Shown: piece after piece, positions 53,990-64,000 of the stretch | How the letters are laid out: each line of letters begins with the position of its first letter | How positions within the stretch are numbered: the first letter of the stretch is position 1 | Source of the DNA: Auriscalpium vulgare | Lineage: Eukaryota > Basidiomycota > Agaricomycetes > Russulales > Auriscalpiaceae | Direction: 5' to 3' | Length of the DNA: 64,000 nucleotides | Assembly: GCA_019915015.1 (NCBI GenBank) | Contig: JAHBBC010000038.1 | Location: 124,001-188,000 of the forward strand | The notes under the pieces: generated by a model | The model's input: the letters and a program-made list of their open reading frames with translations, nothing else | Database searches by the model: none | What the model was told of the DNA's origin: nothing | Program-made: the position numbers and the translations under genes

Positions 53990-55170
53990 ACGGTCCACAG
54001 TTTACAGCTCACGCTCCACCGGACCGTTAACCGTCAACCGTCAACCGTCAACCGTGGTCCGCCGGTCGACAGCTCACGGTCCGCCGTCCACCGGTAGACA
54101 GCTCATGGTCCGCCGTCCACCGGTAGAATGCTCACGGTCTGCCGTCCGCCGGTCGACAGCTCACGGTCCGCCATCCGCCGTTTGCCTTCCACCTTCCACC
54201 ATCTGCTGTCAACCCCTCACACTGTCAATCCGCCGGTCAACGGCTCACGGTCTGCCGCCCGTCGGTCAACAACTCACGGTCCGCCATCCGCCATCCGCCG
54301 TCCACCTTCCACCTTCCACCGTCCGCCGTCAACCGCTCACGGCTCACAGTCTATGGTTGACGGTCCACAGTGTACGGCTCACAGTCTACCGCTCACGGCT
54401 CACGGTGTGTCAACGGTCAACGGCTCACGGTCAAAGGTCAACGGCTCACGGTCAACGGTCAACGGTCAACGGCTCCGAACGGTCAACGGTCAACGGCCGA
54501 TGGCTCACGTTCACACCGTCTGCCGATCAACGGCTCATGGTCCGCCATCCTCTGTCCACCGTCCTCTTATGACTTCCTTCGTATGCCGTCCTCTGTCGTC
54601 CATCCACCGTCTGCCGTCCACTGTCCACCATCTGCCGTCCACCATCCACCATTCACCATCCACCATCCACCGTCCACCATCTACCGATTGCCACCATCCA
54701 CCATCATCCGTCCGCCGTCCGCCGTCCGCCGTCCACTGCCTCACATCCACTGTCATCCATCCGCTGTCTGCCGTCCACCGCACCATCCACCGTTGTCCGT
54801 CCGCTGTCCGCTGTTGTGCATCCGGCGTCCTGCCGCTCACCGTCTGCCATCCAGCGTCGTCCATGCATCATCCCCCATCTACCGTCCGCTGTCCGCCATC
54901 CACCATCCACCTCCCACTGCCGTCCATCCAACGTCCACCGTCTACCGTCTACCGTCCCCGTCCACCTCCCACCGCCGTCTGACCACCGTCCGCCGTCCAC
55001 CCGTCCACCGTCCACCATTCACTGTCCATCCGCGCCGTCCTCCCTCCATCGTCCTCCGTCCGCCATCCACTGTTCGCCGTCCACTGGCCTTCCATCGTCC
55101 GCCTTCTGCCATCCTCTGTCTACCATCCACTGCACCGTCTGTCTGTCCACTGTCCTCATGTACCCCACAC
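53990..55170. repeat. 7-bp satellite, inner part of the left foldback arm
   Basis: Heptamers become more degenerate toward the core (CCGTCCACC, CCATCCACC, CCGCCGTC). Apparent ORFs of up to 284 codons in all frames are artefacts. Confidence 0.85.
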
Positions 55171-56107
55171 GACCTGCCTCGTTTCCCTCTGTCTGCTCGA
55201 CTTTGCCGCCATTAGCCAATAGCAATGCAGCCTTCGTGATACCCGCTGTTGAGCGGTGCGCAGCGCGAACGCACGGTCAGTATGCTTGTGTTCTAGACGA
55301 GCGCGAGACAGTCACTGACCTGCTTGGACAGCGAGATGTGTGCGTGGAGAAAGGCTGCCGCACCGGTGGCCAGTGCTCAGTGGAGAGGAGCCACGGGCCT
55401 GAAGACGACCGTACGCATGAGCAAGAAGCGTGGCGACGTCCTGAGCGCGTCGTCAGGCTCTGCATCGGCGAGAGAAACATGGAGGAGGTCGACCGTGTCG
55501 TGTGTGGCGTCTGGAGAAATGGACCGTGTTAGCCCGCGATGATTGAGAACGGGACGACGACCTACAAACATGGCGCGTCGGCATCAGCGAGTAGGAGGCG
55601 CGACGGCGCAAATCGTCAGGGCCACGAGCAAGAGGACCTGAGAAGAATGGTGAGCATTATTGTCAGTATCCGAACGCTCTCAAAAACTTACATGTGCCGT
55701 CATAGCTGACCTGTGAGCGCGGGACATGAACACGGCCCTCAGAAGTGATAGCAAGCAACATAGGGACGACTTACATGATCGACAACCCGCAAAGGCAGCG
55801 CGTCGCGAGATACAAGATCACTGACATCGACGCCGTCAGCCAAGGCCCAAAACACAGCACCACAAACGACCCACCGACCGCCTCCAGTGAGCGGCACGTC
55901 ATCAGCTGGACTTGGCAGCGGCGGCGACGGCTGGGGAAGCGCTACCGCGGCGACGGTCTGAACAAGAGCACGGTCAGCGTGCAGACGCGCGACAGACTAT
56001 GTCAGTTTGCGGCCGCGTTGCGCGAATCTGACGTTGATTCAGTGGGTGGGCACGAGAAGGAAGGGCGACGCACGACGGGGAGGACACGTTACATTGCCCC
56101 AGCATAG
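55171..56107 (+). other. Unique core of the foldback element with candidate exons
   Basis: This is the only non-repetitive sequence between the oppositely oriented satellite arms. On the plus strand, exon-like pieces alternate with consensus introns: a piece ends before GTCAGTATGC..CTTGGACAG (about 55,278-55,333), then an ORF (55,324-55,542) with a basic Ser/Ala/Arg-rich sequence (TTVRMSKKRGDVLSASSGSA). Another piece ends at GTGAGC at 55,650, and an ORF at 55,745-56,107 reads NPQRQRVARYKITDIDAVS and ISWTWQRRRRLGKRYRGDG. No family recognised and the exons were not joined convincingly. If the foldback encodes anything, it is here. Confidence 0.35.
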
Positions 56108-56428
56108 TCAGTGATGGTGGAAGGCATGGACAGTATGGTGGGAGTCACGACTTTATGACAAATCTGGTGGCTGAAAAGTCGAGAGTTAATGGAGGCTGGT
56201 AAAAGTGCCCGATGCTGCTGAGAACCCACCAGTTAGTAGATTTAGATGTAGTGCGTCGAATGGTCGGGTCATCTTCTCGAGGCAAGAAATTTTGACTTTC
56301 TGACCATGATTTGGCCGCCAAATACATCACGTGACTTCCATTTTCGGAAGGACGGGGTTCTCCATCACCGTCTGCTCATGCGCAGACGTGTCTCGTCGCG
56401 TTTTCAGTGCTACCAACCACTCCTCATT

Positions 56429-59382
56429 ATGCCAAGACCCTCTAAGAAGTCACAGGCAGTCCGGAAGAATGGAGGAAAATTCTCCGCACTCAAACCCGAC
56501 ACTCTGAGCACACATGACGACATTGTGCCCCGACCCGACACCCTACCCCTCGAAACCGACGACGCGTCCCTCGCAGACACGTCGGACATAGAAAGCAATG
56601 AACCTGGCGAGGATTCTGCGCTGTCAGATGATGAATGGAGGCAAATCAAGCTGCCACTCACCTGGGACGAGCGTGTCAAGCAAAGACAGGCCAACCACAC
56701 ACGGGTGGTCCAGGAAAGACGGGCAGCCGACTGGAGACGCGCAGAACACTTGCTAGATGGACCATTGGAGTGTTCCGGTGGTGCTCGCAACAAGACCGGG
56801 AAAAAAAGGGGGCCTTATGGTGTCGCAGGTGACTCCGAGAGGTCCGCTCGCAGAAAGCGGGCCAAATTGTTGACGGACTTCACCAAAACAAAAGCGGACG
56901 ATGCAGGCGAGGCAACAGATGATCTGAAGCGTCGTTTGTCATCAATTCGGGCTCGCAGCAAGCCTTCTGGGAGGCAGAGCAGGCTCACCTCATTTTTCCC
57001 AGTCTTCGTGCCCGCACCAATGGAGACGTGCGAAGACTCCGACTTCGGGTTGAGTGATAATGAGGTCGAGGTGTTGGAGATGACAGGTGGGCCAGAGCAA
57101 GTGGTGCAATGCGAGGAGGAGGAAGAAGAGACGGAGACAGAGGTGGGTGAAGGAGGTGATAGCAGTGGAAGTCAGCCGTCGTCGGAGCGCGCCGATGTCA
57201 CAGACGATGCCGCACCGGCTGCAGCACTGGATGAAACAGATGTTGCTGCAGAGAAGGAAGGTCACGGGGATGTCAATGCCGAAGTTATCGAGGCCGTGGA
57301 GGAAGTGGAAGTGGTGGCTGAGTGGTTGGATGATGTTCTTGACGACGCGGCATCGAAGGACCTGAAACAACTCCAAGCCATGGCTCGTGAGTGTCTCAAG
57401 AAGGCGAGGAAAGCAAAGAATTACCGCTCCGAAATCATGTTTGCTTCCCTCGTCGACTTCTACCAATGGATCCCGCGACAAGGCCGTGTCAAGGCTGCTG
57501 CACGGATCACCCATAATCTTGGGCGAGGTCCTGCATTCGCGCGTGTTCTGTGTGCTCAAGCACGGTTCTTTGAGCAGCATGGAGCGCTGCGGGCGAGTCG
57601 TCAAGGCCAGCGGAAAGTGAGTCGGGCCTGGCTAGATGATGAAGCGGTCTTCATGGGGATCCAGCGCTGGCTCCGGACTCTCAAAACGGGACAGGTGAGC
57701 GCAGCGAGTTGTCGAGCACAATGTAATCACTCACCAAAAGCCGACATCTCAGGTAACTCCGCAACTCCTTCAACGTCACATTTGCGAGCAAATACTGCCG
57801 TCCTTGAAGACAGCAAAGAACCACATAAGTCTCTCGACTTCTCGTCGTTGGCTTTTGAGGCTTGGATATCGTCGGCGCAAGCATTCAAAAGGGATATACT
57901 TTGACGGTCATGAGCGAAAGGACGTGCGAAAGCGACGAGCAGCTTATCTGCAGGAGATAAAAGACATCTCACGGTTAGTGTTGTTGTCTCGCGCGGACAC
58001 CAACACGTTGATGGAAACAAACAATAGACTGATGGCTCAATATGAAGGACCTGAGATGGTTGAGACACTGCCGTTGGTGGATGATGGGGAGAGGGAGCAT
58101 GTCTGGGTGTTCCAAGACGAAGCGGGCTTCCACACTAATGACTCGCAAAATGTGGACTATTGGCTCAAGGCCGGGGAACACGTCCTGAAGAAAAAAGATC
58201 GCGGCAGACTAATGATGGTTTCAGGGTATATCTGCGAAAGATATGGAAATCTCGCTCTGACGGATGAATTGGTTGAGGCTAATAAATCCCTCCCGGATGG
58301 CAGCCGACTAGCGGTCACAGACTCTCGTGTTGTTATATATCCATCGTCAAAGCCAGGGAGTGATGCATATTGGAATACAGACCAAATGATAGCCCAGGTA
58401 AAGTGAAGAATTGAATCTGCACACGATAAATCCCTCTGACTAAGGTCCGCAGCTAAAAAATGCTATTCCGATCGCACACAGGCTCTTCCCGAAATGCATC
58501 ATTCACTGGGTGCATGACAATTCTTCGTGTCATGACAGCATGGCGAAAGATGCCCTGTCGGCTGCAAAGATGAACGTGAATCCTGGCGGCAAGCAGGCAG
58601 TCATGCACGACACCGTAATTCCACTCGATAATCCATTCAGACATGGGGGCCAGCCACAGTCCCTTGTGTTCCCCGAAAAACTGCCCTCTGATTATCCCTT
58701 CAAAGCCCAGGAGGGGAAGCCAAAGGGCATGCGCATCGTCCTCGAAGAGCGGGGGTATATTGGTCCTGGTACAAAGAAGCTTATCGGCGATTGCGAGCGG
58801 TGCAAATCTCGGAAGGCACGTAAACCGGAGGCCACCGCAGATCCCAAGGACGACATCCCGTCAGAGGATTCTGGGAGCGATGATGATGATGAGGTCACTG
58901 ATTGCTGCATGCGTCGGATCCTGTCAACGCAGGAGGACTTCCGAAGACAAAAATCCCTGCTGGAGCTGGTGAGTTCTAGTGCTCATCAGTAACCTGCTCT
59001 GACCCTAATGTCATAGACTATTGAAGAGGCAGGAGATGTTTGTCATTTCTTGCCGAAGTTCCATCCTGAGATGAACCCGATCGAATATTACTGGGGATGG
59101 TCGAAGCGATACTTTCGGGAGCGGTCAACCGGCCACTTCCAGAAAGGGAAGCTGCTTCTACACGAGGCGCTTGATGCCTGTCCTGTTGTCACCATTCGCC
59201 GCTTCTTTCGTCGTGCCAGGCGGTACATGAGCGTCTATGAGCTAGGGGCTACAGGTATTGTTGCTGAATATGCTGTGAAGAAGTACAAGTCCCACCGGGG
59301 CGTCTCCCAGAAGGACCTCGATGCTGCGGAGGAGGAGAGGAAGGCTCGGGAGGCGAAACTTCGGACCGGGAAGGGTCGGTGA
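56429..59382 (+). CDS. Tc1/mariner-superfamily transposase with extended D-E spacing
   Basis: Four exons (56429-57694, 57753-58397, 58453-58968, 59017-59382) join in phase to 930 aa. The ATG at 56,429 (MPRPSKKSQAVRKNGGKF) fits better than the in-frame one at 56,306. The N-terminal 330 residues are acidic and disordered, then come helical DNA-binding-like segments (ARITHNLGRGPAFARVLC, SRRWLLRLGYRRRKHSKG). Catalytic blocks: VWVFQDEAGFHTND (first Asp), IHWVHDNSSCHDSM (second Asp) and FHPEMNPIEYYWGWSKRYF (Glu). The second Asp and the Glu are 172 residues apart, against 34-39 in classical members, because of an inserted region with a CxxC (GDCERCKSRKARK) and an acidic run. All three acidic residues are present and no frame break was seen. 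Confidence 0.85.
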
Positions 59383-59405
59383 CCTGGCCATAATTTGGCC
59401 GCTAG

Positions 59406-59424
59406 ATTAGGGTTAGGGTTAGAA
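59406..59424 (+). repeat. Two telomere-like TTAGGG units
   Basis: ATTAGGGTTAGGGTTAG near the 3' end of the mariner-like element. Two to three units are too few for a telomere; probably chance or a healed-end trace. Confidence 0.3.
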
Positions 59425-59548
59425 AAATCGAAAAAATCCAACTCGGCGGATTTACTGTCAAACAGGGGGTAGTTTCTTAACAAAATTTAATTATGGGGAC
59501 TCAAATAAATTTACTCCGGGGTGACATGAAGTGATGACTCCCACCATA

Positions 59549-61240
59549 GATGGTAGTGGTTGACGGTGGAAGGCACGGACAGTAAATGGTATTGGTGGGT
59601 GGCAGAGGGTAGACAGCCGACGATGCGCAATGGCAGACAGTGGACAGTTGAGCGCAATGGCAGACAGTGGACAGTTGACCATCGATAGAGGACAATCGAC
59701 AGAATGATGGGTAAACAGTGAACGGCGGACAGTGAAGGGTGGACAGTGAAGGGTGGACGGTGGACAACGGCGGATGGTGGACGGCGGACGGTGGATGGTG
59801 GATGGTGGACGGGGGATGGTGGATGGTGGATGGTGGATGGTGGATGGTGGATGGTGGATGGTGGATGGCGGACGGTGGACGGTGGACGGTGGACGGTGGA
59901 CGGCGGACAGACGGCGGTGGGAGGTGGATGGTGGACAGCGGACAGCGGACAGCGGACGGTAGATGGGGGATAACGGCGGACAGCAGATGAACAATGGTGG
60001 ATGGTGGACGACGGCGGAAAGTGGACGACAGACGGCAGGACGGTGGACGGCAGACAGCGGATGGATGACAGCGGCGGATGGGAGGCAGTGGACGGCGGAC
60101 GGCGGATGGATGGTGGATGGTGGACGGCAGATGGCAGATGGTAGACAGTGGATGGCAGACGGTGGATGGACGACAGAGGACAGCGTACGGAGGAAGTCAG
60201 ACAGAGGACGGCGGACCATGAGCTGTCGACTGGCGGACCATGAGCTGTGGACCAGCGGACGGCGTGACCGTGAGCCATCGGCTGTTGACCGTTGACCGTG
60301 AGCCGTGAGCGGTAGACCGTGAGCCGTAAGCGGTAGACTGTGAGCCGTAAACTGTGGACCGTAGACCGTAGACTGTGAGCCGTGAGCGGCTGACAGCGGA
60401 CGGTGGAAGGTGGACGGCGGATGGCGGACCGTGAGCCGTTGACCAACGGACGGCAGACCGTGAGCCGTTGATCGGCGGATTGACAGTGTGAGCGGTTGAC
60501 GGCAGATGGTGGAAGGTGGAAGGCAAACAGCGGATGGTGGACCGTGAGCTGTCAACCGGCGGACGGCAGACCGTGAGCGTTCTACCGGTGGACAGCGGAC
60601 CATGAGCTGTCTACCGGTGGACAGCAACCGTGAGCTATCGACCGGCGGACCACGGACCACGAGCCGTTGACCGTTGACCGTTGACCGTTGACCGTTGACC
60701 GTTGACCGTTGACCGTTGACCGTTGACCGTCAACCGTCAACCGTGAGCCGTGAGCGGTGGAGCGTGAGCTGTAAACTGTGGACCATTGACCGTCAACCGT
60801 GAGCTGTGAGCCGTGGACGGTGGACGGTGGACGGTGGACGGTGGACGGTGGACGGTGGATGGTGGAAGGTGGACGGGGGACGGGGGACGGCGGACCCTGA
60901 GCTGTCGACCAGCGGACGGCATGACTGTGAGCCATCAACCGTTGACCGTTGACCGTTGACCGTTGACTGTGAGCCGTGAGCGGTTGCGTGAGTGGTTGAC
61001 GGTGGATGGTGGAAGGTGGAAGGTGAAAGGTGGATGGCAGACCATGAGCCGTTGACTGGCAGATGGCGGGCCGGGAGCCGTTGACCGTTACCTGTTGAGT
61101 GTCAATCATGAGCAGTGGCCGTCGACCGTGGGCGTCGACCATGGGCGTGGGCGTCGACCGTGGGCGTCGACCGTGACCGTCGACCGTGGGCGTGGACCGT
61201 GGACCGTAGCCGTCGACCGTGACCGTCAAACGTGGAACTT
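59549..61240. repeat. 7-bp satellite, right foldback arm (inverted orientation)
   Basis: Heptamers ACGGTGG, GTTGACC and GTCGACC run opposite to those left of 55,170. It includes a TTGACCG run (60,664-60,740) and a short GGACGGT run (60,813-60,870), much shorter than the counterpart near 24 kb. ORFs of up to 389 codons are artefacts. Confidence 0.85.
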
Positions 61241-62149
61241 GGCTGTCAAACCTTTCACCATCGACATTCTGCTTGTCACACCATCTGCCGTTCACATTCT
61301 GCTTGTCAAACCATTTGCATTTTACTTGTCACACCATCAGCCATTCATATTGTACTTGTCACACCATCAGCCATTTGCATTCTGCTTGTCACACCATCTA
61401 CCATTCACATTCTGCTTGTCATTCCATTTGCCATTCTGCTGTCCAACCATCCGCAAGTCAGATCTTGCTTGTCAAACCATTTGTCTTGCAAGGTGACATC
61501 CGACAGGCTTGACTGGGTCACCAATTGGTCCACTAAGGGTACTTATATATTGGTTGAACACTGTTTTGACTTTCTACTGCCTATTGCTGCTGCAGAAAGT
61601 TTAACTTTTCTATCAAAGTCATTTTTAATTTACTTTGGTGTACGAAGTTATAGAATCTCACTGCAAAAAGTTTGACCTTTTCTATCAAAGACTTTTTGGC
61701 TTTGCTTTGGTCCACAAAGTTGAAGAATCTCCTGCCAAGAAAGGTAAAGAATATCTCAGCCAGAAGGTTTAAATAATATCTCTAGGAAAGTTTAAGCTGT
61801 ATTTAGACTATCTTTGGTTAGAAATTTAAATGGTTTTCAACCTGGTATTCAACCTTTATTTCTGGGGCATGTGGTAAAGAAATTTAGACCTTCATTAACC
61901 CAATCTTTACGAAAAAAGCTTGTTAACAGTGTTGAAAATATTGTTAAACATATTGTTGAATAAATTTCACCTTTAATCAAATCTGGATTTAGCACATAAT
62001 ACAACCCATAATTTGGTGCAATATTTGAACATTAAATAACATATTATCCAACCTATTTTCGAAAAAGAAAATGTTAAATACAGTTTTAAACAGCGATCAA
62101 CCCGGTTTTCAACATTTTCCGCTCAAGAAAGTTGCCCATGCTGGCAGTG
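61241..62149. repeat. Right arm of the foldback: minisatellite plus unique terminus
   Basis: Reverse complement of 22,564-23,412 with few differences and one additional 30-bp minisatellite unit (61,255-61,490). Confidence 0.75.
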
Positions 62150-64000
62150 TGAGTGGGATTGATGTACTGTGTGAGGAATGTCTGAAGCGCGGGGTAGAAG
62201 TCGACTGCGCCATACAAAGAGCTCGCTGATTGGAATGTGACGCGCGCTGCGCTCGGCGACTTTGCAAGAATTATACGAACGCTGTTGGAAGGTGTGGGTG
62301 CGACGGGGGTGGCACGGGAAGCAAGGGCAGTGGAGGCAGCTGGGGCGGCCTTTTGAGGCCGTCGCGACGACACAGCGAGGGGGCGTCCGCATCGCCACTC
62401 AATCCGGGCATTGAGTCCGACCACCTTCTCCTTGCGCTCAAGCCATAGCGCCATCTGATGAATGTAGTCCCGTTTGTTTGATGCACGGTATGCGTCCTTC
62501 GCAAAGTCGATATGCAAGCGTTCCGTCGTCTCGCTGTTGTAATTCTCCGTCGTCCCGAAAGCGCAGATTGAGTCGACGTAGTGCTGGAGGGATTCGAGCT
62601 TTGGAATGTTGAAGCCATCGCCTGATCAAAGGAACATGGTCAGGAGCTGTATTCAAGAGCGAGCGGACCAATGCACGCACCTTTACCAATTCGAGCGGAC
62701 AGCTGCAAGAAAGTGTTCTTGTCCTTGTGAAATAGGTCCAGGGCATCTTGAAGGTAGCGAAGCGTCTCTTTCGAGTGGCTCTTGTACCGGCTGACATACA
62801 GGAAGTCGAGCAAGGCGCGACATGCCCTGACGATGGCGGGAGGAGCTGCCCCAACCAGGCAGCCAATGATCTGCTTGCACATCTCCTTATGCTCAGCGCT
62901 GCTGACCCGGACGAGCGCACTGATGCCGTCCTTGAAGAGGCGGGTGTTATGCATTGCAGGAAGCCGGCTGAATCGGGCGTCGAGCTCAGCAGCGCCGACA
63001 ATGGAGGACGCCCAAGCCACCATGCGTTTGATCATTCCCTGGTAGAGTTGATGGAGGAGGTCGGGGGTAATGGCTTCGTGGATGTTGTTGGCGTGCAGAA
63101 GGTTCGCCCAGAAGGGAGAGGGCACGTCCGTGAGCCCAGCGTCCTTCAAAATCTTCTCCTGCTTGGTGGCAGTGCGCTGCTTGGCGGCGCGGTGGATGGT
63201 TGCGAGAGTATTCGAGGGGTCGCGGGGGCTGGTACGCCGCCTGGCGTCTCCGAAACGCCCGTACGCGATGCTGCACTTGGGACAGCGGCTGGATCGCACG
63301 CACGCAGCGAGGCATTGCTCGGGGAAGTCAGCAACGTAGCATGCGAGAATAGGGAAGCACAGTCGGACCGCGCCGTCGCCGCCAGTGAGGCGGACGCCGT
63401 CACGCCCGGCCGTCTCCAGCTCACGAACGATGAGTGTCATGGCGTGGTGGTAGATCCGCGCACGCAGCGTTCGAGCAACGTCGTCGGGGAGGTGGTCAAG
63501 GTGGGGCGTGGGGAGGTATCCCACAAGCATGTGGGCATGGCAGGATGGTTTGTGGCGGACGTCCTTTGCGATGTTTCCAATGGTGAGGTAGAGCGGGTAG
63601 GCCGACTCGTCGCCGCTGAAATTCGTCAGCAGAGTCTTGTCTGAGCTGAAAATCAACGGGACAACGGTGGCGCCGTCGGGGAGCTTTGCCTGCAGCTTGC
63701 AGTGAGGTTTAGCTGGATAGGAAATTGAGAAAACGCGCCTGGGTCTTATGCCACCAATCTCCCATAGGCATCTCATTGAAAAGTCGCTCCTCCTCCTTTC
63801 GCTCGGTGCCGGAATATTCTCGCCTTGGTGCATACGACATGTGCTTCACGAAGGCGGGGTTGGAGTAGAGTGCTCGTATGCAGTCGAGAGGTTCGCGATA
63901 GAGGAGTTCGTACGATTTGTCGTCGCCTGAACCCAGGTGCAGCTGCGTGCTCTTCCAAGCTGCTGGGGTGGGAATTTCGTCGATAAGTTGATTGAGGGAC
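62150..64000 (-). pseudogene. N-terminal and catalytic part of a Plavaka transposase, severed
   Basis: Read leftward from the window edge: SLNQLIDEIPTPAAWKSTQ and YELLYREPLDCIRALYSNPA up to 63,739. After a GC..AG intron, exon 63695-62668 carries SSDKTLLTNF, YPLYLTIGNIAKDVRHKPS, VADFPEQCLAACVRSSRCPKC and TPDLLHQLYQGMIKRMVAW. A further exon (about 62,610 to 62,150) reads GFNIPKLESL and TERLHIDFAKDAYRASNKRD. These equal the catalytic blocks of the intact copy. The reading frame stops being Plavaka at 62,150, where the foldback terminus begins; the remainder is at 21,884-22,563. The gene continues beyond 64,000. Confidence 0.88.

Larger units (their letters stand above)
56136..59546 (+). mobile_element. 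Tc1/mariner-like DNA transposon, TA target duplication, apparently intact
   Basis: The left end TGGTGGGAGTCACGACTTTA and the inverted right end (GTGATGACTCCCACCA, to 59,546) match over about 26 bp with few mismatches. TA borders both ends (56,134-56,135 and 59,547-59,548). One full-length transposase gene lies between. It sits in the right satellite arm just outside the foldback core. Confidence 0.85.
22564..62149. mobile_element. Long-armed foldback element with satellite arms, enlarged by nested insertions
   Basis: Both ends read CACTGCCAGCATGGGCAAC inward and the inverted similarity continues for about 850 bp, then through a 30-bp minisatellite into 7-bp satellite. Satellite orientation is CCACCGT-like on the plus strand up to about 55,170 and reversed (ACGGTGG) after about 56,100, so the original element appears to be two inverted arms around a core at about 55,170-56,100. 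Removing the recognised nested insertions (gypsy, solo-LTR-like, mariner) leaves roughly 6.8 kb. It interrupts a Plavaka gene. No target-site duplication was found at the ends (GATCAA on the left, TGAGTG on the right). No transposase for this element was identified. Confidence 0.65.

Noticed and set aside
53990..55170. Long ORFs (281-284 codons) rich in PPSTVH/SAVHRPP-type repeats
   Set aside because: Translations of 7-bp satellite, which leaves all frames open.
59406..59424. An interstitial telomere
   Set aside because: Only two to three TTAGGG units, located inside the mariner-like element.
59491..60660. Minus ORF of 389 codons
   Set aside because: Same satellite artefact in the inverted arm.
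22564..62149. A Starship- or Maverick-like giant autonomous element
   Set aside because: No tyrosine recombinase, polymerase B or packaging genes were seen; the size is explained by nested insertions in a smaller foldback element.
62566..63833. A second complete Plavaka transposase
   Set aside because: The frame ends at the foldback terminus at 62,150 and the C-terminus is 39.6 kb away.

Overview
The window looks like a chromosomal segment from a filamentous basidiomycete, probably an Agaricomycete and perhaps a polypore (inference from gene style, not from a search). The genes have many short introns of about 45-70 bases with GT..AG borders, CT-rich leaders and GC-rich exons. The transposon families present (Plavaka, fungal TET/JBP dioxygenase, Ty3/gypsy) are typical of that class. 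No bacterial-type operons, rRNA genes or CRISPR arrays are present.

Gene-rich part, 1-18.5 kb. Five host genes can be reconstructed exon by exon: a secreted germin-like cupin (minus), an Osh6/7-type lipid-transfer protein (plus), a short Ser/Pro-rich protein of unknown function (minus), a roughly 1,890-residue coiled-coil protein (plus) and a PHD-finger nuclear protein (plus). A 1,046-bp element with terminal inverted repeats lies between the first two and contains a tiny phase-consistent spliced ORF.

Repeat-rich part, 18.5-64 kb. Nearly everything here is transposon inside transposon. The outermost layer is a Plavaka transposase gene on the minus strand, cut in two: its N-terminal half is at 62,150-64,000 (running off the window) and its C-terminal half at 21,884-22,563. 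Between them, from CACTGCC to GGCAGTG (22,564-62,149), lies a long-armed foldback element. Its arms share about 850 bp of unique sequence, a 30-bp minisatellite and then kilobases of degenerate 7-bp satellite (CCACCGT, CAACGGT, TCGACGG), with a roughly 0.9-kb unique core near 55.2-56.1 kb. Into its satellite arms jumped a Ty3/gypsy element (24,281-52,032, minus, 759-bp LTRs, CCGC target duplication), an LTR-like element (52,374-53,989, ACGG duplication) and an intact Tc1/mariner-like element (56,136-59,546, TA duplication). The gypsy element was itself invaded: a 1.8-kb foldback sits in one LTR, and a mosaic of repeats replaces most of pol. The gypsy element also carries, antisense between integrase and its 3' LTR, a complete-looking spliced accessory gene with TATA box and polyadenylation signal.

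The most striking component is a multi-gene element of about 13.4 kb (about 32,163-45,558). It encodes an apparently intact Plavaka transposase (1,054 aa), a TET/JBP-family 2-oxoglutarate/Fe(II) dioxygenase with all expected ligands (HxD, H, R), a DUF6532-like protein and three further small proteins. It looks like a transposon carrying its own candidate DNA-base-modifying enzyme. Upstream of the dioxygenase are four tandem copies of an exon-intron module. A possible frameshift or odd intron in the dioxygenase's N-terminal part is the main doubt about its integrity.

All domain calls come from reading motifs; no database search was possible. Splice models were checked for reading phase by hand.
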